A stretch of 64,000 nucleotides of DNA from Umbilicaria muhlenbergii (lineage: Eukaryota; Ascomycota; Lecanoromycetes; Umbilicariales; Umbilicariaceae): NCBI GenBank assembly GCA_000611775.1, contig KK106981.1:7400312-7464311 (forward strand). The letters run 5' to 3'. Shown one piece after another: positions 19,720-31,359 of this stretch (its first letter is position 1; each line of letters starts with the position of its first letter). The notes under the pieces were generated by a model, which ran no database searches, was not told the origin of the DNA, and saw only the letters and a program-made list of their open reading frames with translations. The translations under genes were made by a program, and so were the position numbers.

Positions 19720-20765
19720 ATGATGTCGAAGAACCCCAAAGCCGCAGAATCGCGCGACGACGGCTTCTCCCTCCAAGAGCTCGACCCCTCCCCCGTCGAC
19801 GAATCCCCTCCCGACCTCGAAAAAGGCGAATACTTCCCCACCCACACACCTCCGCCTCTCTCGCGCTCCTCGACCCTCGGCCTCAGCGGCCACAACCCAG
19901 CCTGGTGGCGTACGTCTCCCCGCTCCACCTCTCGCCTCCCCTCCCTCCTACATCCCCACCTATCTCCCATCCCGTCCCACTAACACCGCCCGCCCCCCTA
20001 GTCACCCGCATCCACCGCTACACCTCCTACGCATTCACCACCTTCGCCACCCTCCACCTAACCACCACCTCCCTCCTCCCCCTCTTAACCCGCTCCCTCC
20101 CCGCCAGCGAGACCTACCTCCTCCTCACCCGCCCCTACTACCAATCCCCCCTCCTCGAACCCCTCCTCGTCGCCCTCCCCCTCCTCTTCCACGTCTCCTC
20201 CGGCATCGCGCTCCGCCTCTACCGCCGCGCCCAAGCCGCGAAAAGATACGGCGCCGAAACCCGCGCCGACAGACGCCTGCTGCGGGATGCCGCGTGGCCG
20301 AAGTTGAGCGGCACGAGCGCGCTGGGGTATGTGCTTGTGCCCCTGGTGGCGGGACATGCGCTGGTGACGAGGGGGGTGCCGCTGTGGGTGGAGGGGGGGA
20401 GTTCGGGGGTCGGGTTGGGGTATATCGCGCATGGGTTCGCGAGGTTTCCGAAGACGGCGTTTGCGTGGCATGCGGCGCTGGTGGGGGTGGGGGCGTGGCA
20501 TTTTGTGTGGGGGTGGGCGAAGTGGATGGGGTGGATGCCGGAGAGGGGGAGTGGTGGGATGGGGGATGCGATGGAGAGCGGGGAGAGGGGGGAGAGGGGG
20601 AGGAGGAGATGGTGGGTGGTTAATGGGGTTTCGGCGGCGGTGACGGGGCTGTGGATGCTGGGGGGCTTGGGGGTGGTGGGGAGGGGAGGGAGGATGGGGG
20701 GGTGGGTTGGGAGAGGGTGGGATGAGCTTTATCGGAGGATACCAATTTTGGGGAAGTGGATATAG
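19720..20765 (+). CDS. MCP1: Mitochondrial outer-membrane protein of the Mcp1 family
   Basis: Mcp1 is a multi-spanning mitochondrial membrane protein that in yeast suppresses loss of the ER-mitochondria tether and partners Vps13. Two exons (19720-19909, 20002-20765) join in phase to 317 residues. The soluble N-terminus has FSLQELDPSPVDESPPDLEK and is followed by about five hydrophobic segments, with RIHRYTSYAFTTFATLHLTT at the first. Conserved histidines lie in the membrane segments (HVSSGIALRLYRR, AGHALVTR, AWHAALVGVGAWHFVWG). There are two adjacent start ATGs (19720 and 19723). The coding strand is strongly C-rich to about 20,280 and strongly G-rich after it, a striking switch inside one exon. 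Confidence 0.85.
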
Positions 20766-21039
20766 TAAATACCGCATATGGATCACGGATGGATAGGGAG
20801 GTTCGCTGGTATAGATCGGCTGCTGTCGTGTTCGATTACGTGCCTACACTCTTCCTCTCACTCGGCCAAGGTGCCATATGGCAACCTTTTCAGATAAATA
20901 TAATCTGCCTTTTCTTACCAAGGCGTTGCGAGTGGTATATCTTGCAAAGGGCGGGATACCTCCGTGAGTCATCCAGAAATGGGACATAATCTCAAATACT
21001 ATGTATATAGAGATGAAGCCCTCTTCTCTTTCCTAAGAC

Positions 21040-22725
21040 TCAAGCCTTCATTCCATCTCCTATTATCTGGGCAACATCAAATAGCAAATCGTCGTCCCCA
21101 TATTGTGCAATGATCTGTATTCCCACCGTGGAAATTCCAGACTCAATGGGAGCACTCCGCTGTTCCATAGAAACCGGTACGCTCAACGCCGGTAAGCCTG
21201 CAAGACTGGCTGGAACAGTCAGGACATCATCGCTGTAGCTGTCCACGGAGGAGTAGGTTGCAACAGCTGCGAGTTTCGGAGGTAGAGACGGCGCCGTCGG
21301 CGAGATGAGAACATCGACTCCAGCAATCCTTTGAGCGTCTTCGTTTTGCTCCAGAAGTGGGTTCGGCAATCCAAACACCTTATTGAAGTCGTCCTGGACA
21401 AGTCTGCGCACTTTCTGCGCTTGTATGAAGTAGTTGTCTATAGCTGCAGCACTCAGACTATAGGCTCCAAGGAGGATTCTCCTCCGGACCTCTTCCCCAA
21501 GCCCTTGCCCTCGAGTACCGGCATACAGCACGGTACCATCATTGATCTTGTTGGATTGTTGATTCCCGTATCGTACGGCATCATACTTGGCTAGATTTGA
21601 AGACGCCTCAGCTGGTGCGATGACATAATACGCCGATAACGCCAGTTTCGTCGCTGGTAGCGAAACCTTCTGAATTAAGTGTCCAAGCTCCTGAAGACCT
21701 TTGAGAGTCTTGAGCCAAGCCCTGCGAACGCCAGGCTCAAGCTCTTCAATGTTGTACTCCTCCGGTACTCCGATTCGAAGGGTTTCCTGTCTTCTGCGAC
21801 GATTGAGTTTTTCCGATATCCTAGAACGTGTGCTGGGGGTCAAACTGGTTGGATCACGTCTATCGTAGCCATTGATGGCATCTATCAAAGAATGAGCATC
21901 GCCTTGGTCTCTGGACTGATAGCCTCACCAAACACCCCCTTTGCGGTTGCGCTGTTCATGGCAAGGATACCTACAGTATCCAAGGAATTTGCATAGGCTA
22001 CGACACCCCAGCGGGACACCATGCCATATGATGGCTTGAAGCCTACGATGCCAGTGTAGGCGGCTGGGAGGCGAACAGATCCGCCGGTGTCTGTTCCAAG
22101 AGCTCTTCATGAACGTAAGCCATCAGTCTGCTTACCTTGATTATGTTCCATTACCTACGCATAGCACTGGCCCGTCGCAACAGCTACCGCACTACCTCCG
22201 GAGCTCCCACCAGCAGAGAGAGGATCATCCCGACTCCCATGAGGGTTGTACACGGGTCCGAAGGTTGAGTTTGTAGAGTGAGAGCTGGCGCATTGCGATA
22301 AGCACACTAATGGATTTCCCATGGGTCATTATAGAGCGCCTACCCCATACCAAACTCATCTAGATTTGTAGTCCCAGTTAGGACTGCTCCTGCAGTGTGA
22401 AGCTTCTCCACCACCGTGGCCGGGTATGGACTTTTGAAGCCATTTAAAATGTTCGACCCGCATGTTGTCGCCTGCTCTGCGGTACAGATGTTGTCTTTTA
22501 CTGCGATCAACCTCCCATCGATACTCGATTTGGCACGACCTAAGTGGAGTCAGCAGCGAGTCCATGAATCCGTAGTTGGGGGTACTGACCACGAGACGTT
22601 CGATCATCTGCCTTTCGGACCGCTTGGAGCAAATGATCATGTTCCCCCGGAGATATGAAGGCATTGAGCGCCTTATGAACCCGTTGATTCTTGAAGCATC
22701 GCTCAGCCTGACGCAGCAGCGACAT
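21040..22725 (-). CDS. HER2: Glutamyl-tRNA(Gln) amidotransferase subunit A, mitochondrial
   Basis: GatA (Her2) is the amidase subunit that converts Glu-tRNA(Gln) to Gln-tRNA(Gln) in mitochondria, with GatB and, in fungi, GatF. Five exons join in phase: 22725-22590, 22539-22344, 22284-22159, 22104-21929 and 21881-21040, giving 491 residues. The amidase-signature triad is visible: the lysine in IAVKDNICT, and both serines in the Gly/Ser-rich [15 protein letters not shown] and in the [15 protein letters not shown] loop. [15 protein letters not shown] crosses a splice correctly. No obvious mitochondrial presequence is visible at the start [11 protein letters not shown], although this short N-terminus is usual for the family. 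The start is 174 bp from the divergent phosphoesterase start. Confidence 0.94.
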
Positions 22726-22899
22726 ATGTAAGTCTCAGAGCTTGCATCAAGAAGCATCAAAGCGAGAGGTCGATCGCCCTCGAAGGCTCGGCGGCTGTTG
22801 CCGAGCAACGTCATAGGGCTACAGCTCGGAGCTTCGAATTTCGAGCCTCATGACTCCCGTGTTTACGTAGACCAAAATTGCGACGTTGCACCCGGAAAC

Positions 22900-24824
22900 A
22901 TGATCATACGATTACTAGATATTTGGTTGACGTTTTTGGCCATCGCTCGAGCTGCTCAACCATCAGCACCTGAACCCATAGCAGCACCGTTGCGAGACCT
23001 ACCATGGGGCCAGCTCAACTTTCTACATACTACAGATACACATGGCTGGCACGCCGGGCACCTCCAAGAGTGAACTCACAATTTCTACTCGAACAATGAT
23101 TGCAGTGCTGATTTTCCGGCAGGCCGTCCTACAGCGCTGACTGGGGAGACTACATTTCGTTTGCACAGCGCCTACGAGAAATCTCCGATGATCTTGGTAC
23201 CGATCTGCTCTTAGTGGACACTGGAGATAGAATAGAAGGCAACGGGCTATACGATGCCTCGGACCCGAAAGGCAGGTTTACCGGAAACATCTTTAAAGAG
23301 CAGGGTATCGACATCATATGCTCAGGCAACCACGAGTTGTATAAGCAGAACTCTTCGGAAACCGAATACTTGGAAACCGTACCCAACTTCCAAGGGAACT
23401 ATCTTGCCTCAAATCTGGACATCTATGATCCCAAGACGGGAGAGAGGGTGCCCCTGGCGCAGCGGTATAAGAAGTTTACTACAAAGAATCAGGGTATCCG
23501 TATCATAGCGTTCGGCTTTCTATTCGACTTCATGGGCAACTGGAACAATACCGTGGTACAACCGGTGGAGGAGACTATTAAGGAGCAGTGGTTTCAGGAA
23601 GCGATCCGTGACAGAGACGTTGATCTATTCGTGGTGGCGGGTCATGTTGCGGTCCGCTCGAAGGAATACGCAGCAATTTTCAAGGCGATCCGCGAGGAGC
23701 AATGGGACACACCCATACAGTTTTTCGGCGGCCATACCCACATCCGTGACTACATGAAATATGACTCCAAAGCGTATGCATTCGAGAGTGGGCGCTACAT
23801 GGAGACCATTGGCTTCATGTCCATTGAGGGTCTCGCAACTGGTGGAAAGAAGAACACCCTATCCCATCAATCAATGGCGTCGCCACAGTTCTCTCGCCGC
23901 TACATCGATAATAACCTCTTCTCCTTCCACCACCACACACGTCTTAACGCCACTACCTTCCCCACCACCCGCGGTACCAATGTGTCCGCGCTCATCTCCT
24001 CCGCTCGCAAAACCCTAGGTCTTGATTCCCGCTTTGGCTGCGCCCCCACCGACCTCTGGACTAATCGTGCTCCCTACCCAAGCAAGAGTAGCATCTTCAC
24101 ATGGCTCGAAGAATCCGTTCTCCCGGATATAGGTCATGACATGAAACTGGGCGATAGGCCCCGATTACTGATCATCAACACGGGCGCAATCCGGTTCGAC
24201 ATTTTCAAAGGCCCCTTCACCAGAGATAGTACATACAGCGTCTCACCCTTCACCAATGGGTTCCGCTACATCAAGAACGTACCATACAGCGTGGCAAAAG
24301 GTGTACTTCCCTTAATCAACAGAGCCGGTCCTATATTCGAGGATGCTTCTCCCGAACTCAAAACCTGGATGCTCGCACCTCCGGAGCAGATAGCTATCCA
24401 ACACGACATTATTGCGCCTCAGTCCACTCCTTTTCAGGCCGCGCATTATATTAACGGGGCGAATCAAATCCCACTGGACACCGACCAACCACCCCTTACC
24501 CCCGGGTACACCACCATCGATGACGCCGGCGCCGACGGCGACGACACCCTGCATTCGCCCATCAGCATGTACCGTGTGCCCAACTGTATCGAAGCTCTTG
24601 TGGGCGAAAATACGACCACGGCTGCCTCGGCCATTGACAACAGCAATGAGCCTGAAACTGTCGATCTCGTGTACTTGTCATTCATCCAACCGTGGATCCT
24701 ACTGGCGCTTCGATTCTTGGGCGCGGAGTACGCGGAGGCGGATACGGAGGCTTATATGGACGGATTGGACTTCACGACTATGATTGCGAGGTGGGTGGAA
24801 GATAATTGGGAAGGGGCTTGTTAG
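22900..24824 (+). CDS. Secreted or vacuolar 5'-nucleotidase-like metallophosphoesterase
   Basis: Two exons (22900-23069, 23123-24824) join in phase to 623 residues. The N-terminus [19 protein letters not shown] is a good signal peptide. The calcineurin-type phosphoesterase motifs are in order: [37 protein letters not shown] and GGHTHIRDY, all residues that bind the two metals. The C-terminal half resembles the 5'-nucleotidase C-terminal domain ([23 protein letters not shown]). The closest known relative I can name is the uncharacterised yeast vacuolar protein YHR202W family. The substrate is unknown; a nucleotide or nucleotide-derived phosphate is an inference. The last ~120 bases shift to G-rich codons. 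Confidence 0.88.
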
Positions 24825-26107
24825 GGTTTTTGGGGGCGCGGCGTTTGGTACAGGTTCTTGGGGGGGGGTTTGATGGCGAGATGAGCGGGTTTGTGTAGTA
24901 GCGGGAGGTAGGCGCCGGGTTCGGTAGAAATGGTATTGCATTTTCTTGGGGGGGAATGCGAGCTGGTTGGATATTTGGACGGCATGTTCAGAAGAGCTAG
25001 GACTAGAAGTGAGAGAGCTTGCAAGTCCTGCAAGAGTTTCAAACGGAATACTTTGGCAAACTCAAGGGTGAAGCAATGGCGCGCATCATCTGAGTTTGTG
25101 ATTTCTATGTCCGTCTTACCTACGAAAGCTTGATTCGAGCTGAAAACTAAGATGGATAAGCCAGTCGACTCAACTTCGAGACGCTCCTCGCTCCCTCTGG
25201 CGGTCGAGCGAGAAACACTACCACCTATTGTCTTTGTTGTTCGCCTTTCGAATCAAGGGTCCCTGAGTGAGTCCCGTAGCTGGAGATGCAGAGGCAGATG
25301 TAGAGACTGGTGCGAACTTCATTCGATACAAAGAATCCCGCAGGTCATTAGAGGAGACTAACCGCATTCAGGCCCAGAAGTGATCGTCGGACGTCGAAGG
25401 AAGGTGTTCGGAAAACGGCCCAGGAAATCCGGGGGTTTCCAAGCCCTCAAAGATTGGCACGGGTGTTCGGCTCATTCAGTAAACGTGGGTATGTATGTAT
25501 TGCTCGTCTCGCTTTATGACATGTTATCGTCTTTGCCAGCGATCGTAACGGGAGCAATGGTGTCTTTAGGACGAATGTGATTCGGCAAGAAGATCTGGGG
25601 CTGTGACGAGGGTAAGATAGTCGTGTGGACAGTTAACTCTTTCCGCAGCACTCATACACCTCCAAATGGCTTCAATCAACGATTTCATAAAGTCATACAA
25701 CTCTCTAGTCATCACAACAACCCCTTCTATTCCCCCCCCCTCCATCTATTCATAACCCAAAACCAACAATGCCGTAAACAAACAGGTAAGAAGAATCATC
25801 TCTTTCGCCCTCTTTCGCCGAACGATGAGATCCAACGCCCCATGAAAGGGAAGAACCGCCAGCAATGATGCAACAACAGTGTTTGCGCCGAACCGCGCCA
25901 TGCCATGCCATGTCATGCTCTCAGGTCCCGAATGCATGCCGCTATGATACCGATGATCTAGTATAACGAAAAGCAGTCTTTACCTCCAGTTCTCTGTATT
26001 AGTCTAATAAATGACAATAATACTACCTCCTGCTCCCCCGCTCCCGAGCCGCCACAACGAAACGAGAAGATTCCGACAAGATTCAGATATTGCGTTGGAT
26101 GTAAATA
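24825..26107. other. Gene-free stretch between convergent genes
   Basis: About 1.3 kb between the phosphoesterase and F-box-like genes, which converge. There are only short frames (largest about 80 codons) and no repeats, RNA genes or element ends that I can see. The part nearest 26,000 is probably the F-box gene's 3' untranslated region. Confidence 0.5.
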
Positions 26108-27460
26108 TCAAATGTCGGGTTCGATATAGATAAGCGGTACGTACGTCTCACGCTTCTCGAACTTCAACCGGATGCCCACCTCTTGCAGCTGGTCACGTGC
26201 CCAGCTGAGAGTACTAGTTGGGCTTTCCTTGGTCTTCATTAAGGTGGTCCTGGCCACGGTGACGACAATGTCCTTGAGCAGCGGTACGCGGTGACGATTC
26301 TTTAAGAACCGCTGAATGACGGTCTTGAAGAGCGTGGCCGTCACCCACGGGATGACCAGTCTCCGCAGGGTCTTCGGTAGCGGAGTAACTTCCTGCTCGT
26401 CCGCAGAGGCAATCTCCAGGTGAGACAGAGACATGGAAGGGAGGATTTCGGCGAGATGGGTACGGCCGTCCCAATCTTCCGATTCGTCCAAGTCGTGGTC
26501 TGTGGCGATCCGTAAAACCTGCAGGGAGTCCTTGTGCACGGCTTTCAGGGCGTCGAAAGTAGCTTCGGTCAGGAACATGGGTTGCGGATAGAGCAACATC
26601 GGATCGCGTTTCTCATAGATCGTGAGAGCTTTCAGACTGGAAAGTTCGCCGATGACGTCCGCGGTGATGGACTGCATCCTCCGGGGTCCGCTGTAGCCCG
26701 GGCGCTGCTCAAAAGTCAGGGTGGGCGGGGGGCCGATAATCTCGAGCTCCATGAGTTTCGGTAGCGCGCTTAGGATCTCGGCTGTTTCAGCAGGTGTACT
26801 AAGAGAGAAGCCGGAGCATCGAAGGGACCGCAATTGGCGCAAAGATGACACGAAATCTAGGCGGACCAGATCGATATGAATGCTTAGCCTTTGGAGGTTG
26901 GGGAATCGACGGGCCACCATCCTCGAAAATGTTTCAAGCATGTACGGATCCGGCCGTGGCTCCGTGTCGTCGGTTTTGAGGATGCTGAAATCTTTCACGT
27001 TGGCCATGGCCTTAAAAGCCTCTCCCACTCGATGGGCATCCTGGTCACAAGCTTCATGGAAGTGGTTGACATGGCCGCCCTTGGGGCCACCCTTGACCTT
27101 GAGCTGGCCAATACCTTTCCGCAAAGCCCCGAAACTCTCGGCGGGTTCAATTTCGTAGACCTTGAACCAGATAGTGGTGATATCTTTCATGTTTCCTCGG
27201 TCGATCTTGCTGAGCCAAGAGAAGAAATCCCGCTGGCCATGAAAAACGAGAGGATGCTTGAAAAGAAAAGGCTGGGTCTCTTTCGAGAGTTGCCGGTTGA
27301 CTCGTAATAGCTCGAAAATACTGCAGGGCATGTCGACCGTCAACTCGGTATAGATCTGCTCTCGAAGTTCCAGGGGCAGTGCAAGGAAGCCGGCAATACG
27401 TTTGGACGATGCCTTCCGTCTTTGAGATGCCTTTTGTACGGCAGCCTTGCGAGAGGCCAT
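26108..27460 (-). CDS. F-box-like protein with leucine-rich C-terminal part
   Basis: A single exon of 450 codons. The first ATG in the frame is 27460 (MASRKAAVQKASQRRKASSK, a basic lead). Residues ~30-70 read FLALPLELREQIYTELTVD then LLRVNRQLSKETQPFLFKH, the pattern of fungal F-box-like domains that start with LPxELR. The rest shows irregular Leu-rich periodicity (LQRLSIHIDLVRLDFVSSLR, LPKLMELEIIG, LKALTIYEK) compatible with a repeat fold that recognises a substrate. Such proteins are numerous in Pezizomycotina and most have no known target. It could act as an SCF ubiquitin-ligase receptor, but that is inference from the motif alone. Confidence 0.75.
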   Translation of the reverse strand: MASRKAAVQKASQRRKASSKRIAGFLALPLELREQIYTELTVDMPCSIFELLRVNRQLSKETQPFLFKHPLVFHGQRDFFSWLSKIDRGNMKDITTIWFKVYEIEPAESFGALRKGIGQLKVKGGPKGGHVNHFHEACDQDAHRVGEAFKAMANVKDFSILKTDDTEPRPDPYMLETFSRMVARRFPNLQRLSIHIDLVRLDFVSSLRQLRSLRCSGFSLSTPAETAEILSALPKLMELEIIGPPPTLTFEQRPGYSGPRRMQSITADVIGELSSLKALTIYEKRDPMLLYPQPMFLTEATFDALKAVHKDSLQVLRIATDHDLDESEDWDGRTHLAEILPSMSLSHLEIASADEQEVTPLPKTLRRLVIPWVTATLFKTVIQRFLKNRHRVPLLKDIVVTVARTTLMKTKESPTSTLSWARDQLQEVGIRLKFEKRETYVPLIYIEPDI

Positions 27461-29546
27461 GCTTGTCAAAAGGCCGGTGTGGTGCAATTAAAACTCGAAA
27501 GAGGGGGGACGGAAGCAGGATATGTAGTGGACATTGAGATGAACTGTGCAGGAGAGACAAATGGAATGACGGAAATGTAAAGTGTCTTGATAAATGTCCG
27601 AGAAGGCAGCATGCCCACGAATGAGGGAGGAGCCAGGCAGCGTAACGTAGACTAGGGGCCTGGGGATCCTCGGTGCATCAGCAGTCAGGACTGGTACGGC
27701 ATTCATACGAGGACCCTGCGAGAGCAACAAAGCATGCAAGAGTTTAAGGTAAGAGTTAGTGAATCTGCAAGACAGATGAAAGAGACTGAGGAAACGGTCA
27801 CTAGTCTTGATGACGCATGTTTGGGACATTCGGCTTTCATCATGGGAAGGGAGAGGGAAAAAGTCTGGTGGTCAGATCGTGAGAGTTATAGTGAGCGAAG
27901 CCACGGGGCAGCAGGGAATGGCCTAGCGGTGCTTGCGTGCTTGCGGGCTTGCGGGCTGGCGTCGTTACGTGGCGAGTGATCTGAGCGGTGAGGGCTGCAA
28001 GAGAACGTGTCTGCTCCATTCTGCAGGTCCCACTTGCATAGGGCTCTTCCATTGGGCTGAGTCTATCATCTATTTGAAATGGGGGGCCACCTGGCTGGGG
28101 CCATCTGGCTGGGGCCTATTGGTCCGTTGGGTCTTGGGTCTTGGGGTCTTGGATGTTGGATGTTGGATGTTGGACAGGCCTCAGGCGGAAGACCCCATAT
28201 CTCCGGCAGGATCACGGGCTAACCCATAGCCACGGAGAGCCAAAGCCATGGCCGCATGGCTTTCCATTCATGCTCCAAAGTCTACCATCATTCTGGATGT
28301 GGCTTCGCCGTCTGATTACAATTCAACAGACGGTGCAAAGCCCGGTGTCCCTCGAGATCTCTTTGGAGCCTATATTGGTTTTTTATTTCCGAATCAATCC
28401 GTGATGTTGACTAGAGTGGTTGGAGTCGGCCCAGGTAAGGTGACCGATCTGAACCCGGGTCCATGGGTTGCGGTGCGCACATGCATCATGCCGACCAACG
28501 GTTCTTCGACGGCCCAGCATATCCGCTTCTACAGACCTTCGAGGCATTGACACCTGGGCCAGAGGGTAACACGCATCGCCGGCCGGTGACACGACTAGTG
28601 ATGGCTAGGGATGGCTAGGGATGGCTAGTGCGGGCTAGCGATGCTATGCGCAGAGGCATTGGGCCTGATTCAGATCCAGGACGGCAGATGTTGAATGGTG
28701 ATGGAGATCTGGGGTGATGTCTCGGTACCATGGAAGTTTGTGCCACGGCGGAACGTGGTGACAAGGGCACACGCACCTGACGCGATGCACCGATCCGCGC
28801 TAAATGCTGTGACCGATCAAGTCCGCAAGTGCATACGACTCAGTCCCTCCCGCCATACGCCCCAGGCCCCAAGCCCCAAGCCTCAAACCGCAAGTCCTCA
28901 CGCCTCAGCCCAGACACCCCGACCCGCGCTGTCCCGCCACGCTGGGTCTGCTGCTGATGCTATGCTGCTTCTGCACCCTCTGCAGTTTCGGGTCGTTGAT
29001 ATCTGCCTGAGGCCTCTGGAGCGACTCCTCAGGCCTCACGCGCTCTGCCACGTCGGCTTCCCGGCCCCGAATCAAAAGGGAAATCGTCATCTACATCTAT
29101 GCCGATGCGACCTAGCATTGCTTGGTGTTCTTAGACCACGTCTCGAAACTGTCTGCTACTTCCACCATCTTAATTAAACAACTTGCGCCGATGATCTCCG
29201 TCTACATTTAGATAAGAAGGGTCGGGGTGTCAAAGCGCAGGACTCCGCACTCCGCAGTACCAGTACCAGTACCAGTACCAGTGCTTTAGAGCCTCTTAAA
29301 TCTTACATAGGATTTTACTTTACTGCAAGGGTCATGCGCTTGAGGCTACTTTGAAAGGATGAAGGCTATCCGGAACACCTTCATGATCTCAGTTGCGCAT
29401 CCATCATCGTAGAATCCTTCGAAGCAGGACCGAGGTATGATACGAGAACATCAAGGTCGAAGGGTAAGTTACGGCGGACTTTTGTTCCAACGCTAAGGAA
29501 AGCACTCCGAGAAGGCTCAAACTCAAACCCCAATGTCGAACTCCAT
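27461..29546. other. Gene-poor, repeat-dotted stretch between F-box-like gene and PDB1
   Basis: About 2.1 kb with no convincing gene. It holds several unrelated short tandem repeats: TTGGATG units at 28149-28175, GATGGCTAGG units at 28599-28645, CCCCAAGC-type repeats near 28860-28890, and CCAGTA units at 29256-29282. An ATG-started 100-codon frame (28248-28550) is compositionally odd and shows no family resemblance. Confidence 0.45.
29256..29282. repeat. Hexanucleotide microsatellite (AGTACC)n
   Basis: AGTACC is repeated four times plus a partial copy without interruption. Uniform units with no spacers exclude a CRISPR-like reading. Confidence 0.9.
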
Positions 29547-30966
29547 CTATGCTTTCAACAGCTTGGCCGCGTAGTTTGCGATCAATTCCTCCGTCGGGAA
29601 ACTCATCTCCTCCAGCTTTTGCGCATATGGAGTTGGGACTTCGGCGCCAGTCACCCTCACTGCCGGCGCGTCTAGGTAGTCGAATGCGTACTCCATCGTC
29701 AGAGCAAGAATCTCGGCGCCCACACCGAAACTGGGGAATCCACTTTCCACGGCCATCAGATGCCCCGTCTTCTTGACCGACTTGACTATGGCTTCGACAT
29801 CCATTGGCTTCACGGAACGAAGATTGATCACTTCCGCCTCAATGCCGTATTTCTTCTTGAGTTGTTCCGCCGCGACGAGGGATTGGCCGACGCAGCGCGA
29901 TAGGGTTACGATGGTGAGGTCTTTTCCTGCTCTCTCGATCTTGGCCTTGCCAAAGGGAAGGACGAAGTCGTCTTTCTGCGCTGCTTCCGACATGGGAAAT
30001 TGTTGTCCGTAGAGTAGTCTATGCACGATTGAATCATTAGTGCCAGCCACGTTCCAACCGTTTGGCTCCGCTTACTCATTCTCGAGCACCACGACAGGGT
30101 TGGGGTCCCTAATCGCAGCCTTCAGCAGTCCCTTGGCGTCCTCTGCACTCCACGGCGCAACCACTTTCAAACCTGGGATACTGCCGTACCAACTTGAATA
30201 GTCTTGCGAATGCTGTGCGGCCACACCCGCAGCGAAGCCGTTAGGTCCACGAAACGTGATGTTGCAGGGTTGGATGCCTCCTGACATGTAGTGTGTTTTT
30301 GCGGCTGAGTTGATGATCTGATCGATGGCTTGCATGGCGAAGTTGAAGGTCATGAATTCACACTTGCAATCACCACGTTACTCCCGTATCCAGTCGGTAT
30401 ATAGAGTTGAGTGATGATGAGCTTACCACTGGATGTAAGCCGGCTAGTGCAGCTCCGACCGTGAGCCCGCAAAACCCAGACTCCGTGATGGGGCTATCAA
30501 TGACCCTCTTCTCACCGAATCGATCCAATAACCCTTTCGTGACCTTATATCTACCAACGCATACTTGTTAGCTGCCGTACCGAAAGCCTTCTCCGCATTC
30601 CAAATCGATCTCTTGGTATCAGGTTCCTCAAGAAGAGCGGCCCCGGATCTTGACTTTCCAGCATGTCTTCCTGTCGTCTTACTTTGGAGTCGTACAGGAG
30701 TGGTAGACTCACGCTCCGTTGTATTGCGCAACCTCTTCCCCCAACACGAACACCTTATCGTTGGCTTCCAATTCCTCGGCCAGCGCTTCGTTCAGCGCAT
30801 CTCTCACCGCCATCTCTTTGACCCCGCTTGGAGTGGCATACCTCCTCCGATTTATTGTCGCAGGTAATGAGGCAGCTGGTTGGAAGGCCGGTCTTGTGCA
30901 GACTACGCTGGGTCGGGTGACAGAGAGGAGACGGGAGGCTGGACGGAGAAGTCGTGAGGTAACCAT
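29547..30966 (-). CDS. PDB1: Pyruvate dehydrogenase E1 component, beta subunit
   Basis: This subunit pairs with E1-alpha to decarboxylate pyruvate in the mitochondrial matrix. Four exons join in phase: 30966-30713, 30550-30427, 30362-30076 and 30018-29547, giving 378 residues. The N-terminus [16 protein letters not shown] is Arg/Ser-rich up to [11 protein letters not shown], a classic presequence. Then come [14 protein letters not shown] and [20 protein letters not shown], where the glutamate contacts thiamine diphosphate, followed by [26 protein letters not shown] and [20 protein letters not shown]. The C-terminal transketolase-like domain ([13 protein letters not shown] to [14 protein letters not shown]) is complete. 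Introns are 162, 64 and 57 nt. Confidence 0.97.
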
Positions 30967-31359
30967 GGCAGAATGTTTTGTTGAATGAAAGCAAGGACAC
31001 TTTGACAACGAGCGACTCGAGGTTGATATGAGCTTCAATGCGAAAGAAATTGAAGCTCGGCGGCTGATGATAGAGATTCGGAACCCGAGCTGAGTGTTGG
31101 GTTGCCCAAAATTCCGCTAAAGCTCTGACAAGGATGTTTGGCGCTAACCAGTGTGGCAGTACCAGGCTTTGTCAAATTTTATCTAATCTATCAGAACATA
31201 GTGTGTGTAAAGCACTCGGATTTTGTGTAGATCTTTCTAAATAATCATTGTTCATTCAATGTTTAAGGCAGATAGACCAAGACTCATCGACCCTTGATGA
31301 TGCATAGTGCTACAAACTCCAACCCGTACTCCCGCTTGCAGTATCCCATTGAAACTAGG
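30967..31359. other. PDB1 upstream region and SLT11 3' flank
   Basis: 393 bp between two genes on the same strand. I see no coding frame, repeat or clear regulatory motif. Confidence 0.4.

Noticed and set aside
20085-20786. A 233-codon Pro/His-rich minus-strand frame opposite MCP1
   Set aside because: It is a composition artefact of the C-rich then G-rich MCP1 exon, and the plus-strand protein is clearly the real one.
28248-28550. ATG-started 100-codon frame in the PDB1 upstream spacer
   Set aside because: There is no family resemblance, no splice-consistent extension and a position among microsatellites, so chance is likely.
29256-29282. CRISPR-like array
   Set aside because: The repeats are contiguous hexamers without spacers, and the genome is eukaryotic. 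The same applies to the 8-bp repeats at 36980-37020.
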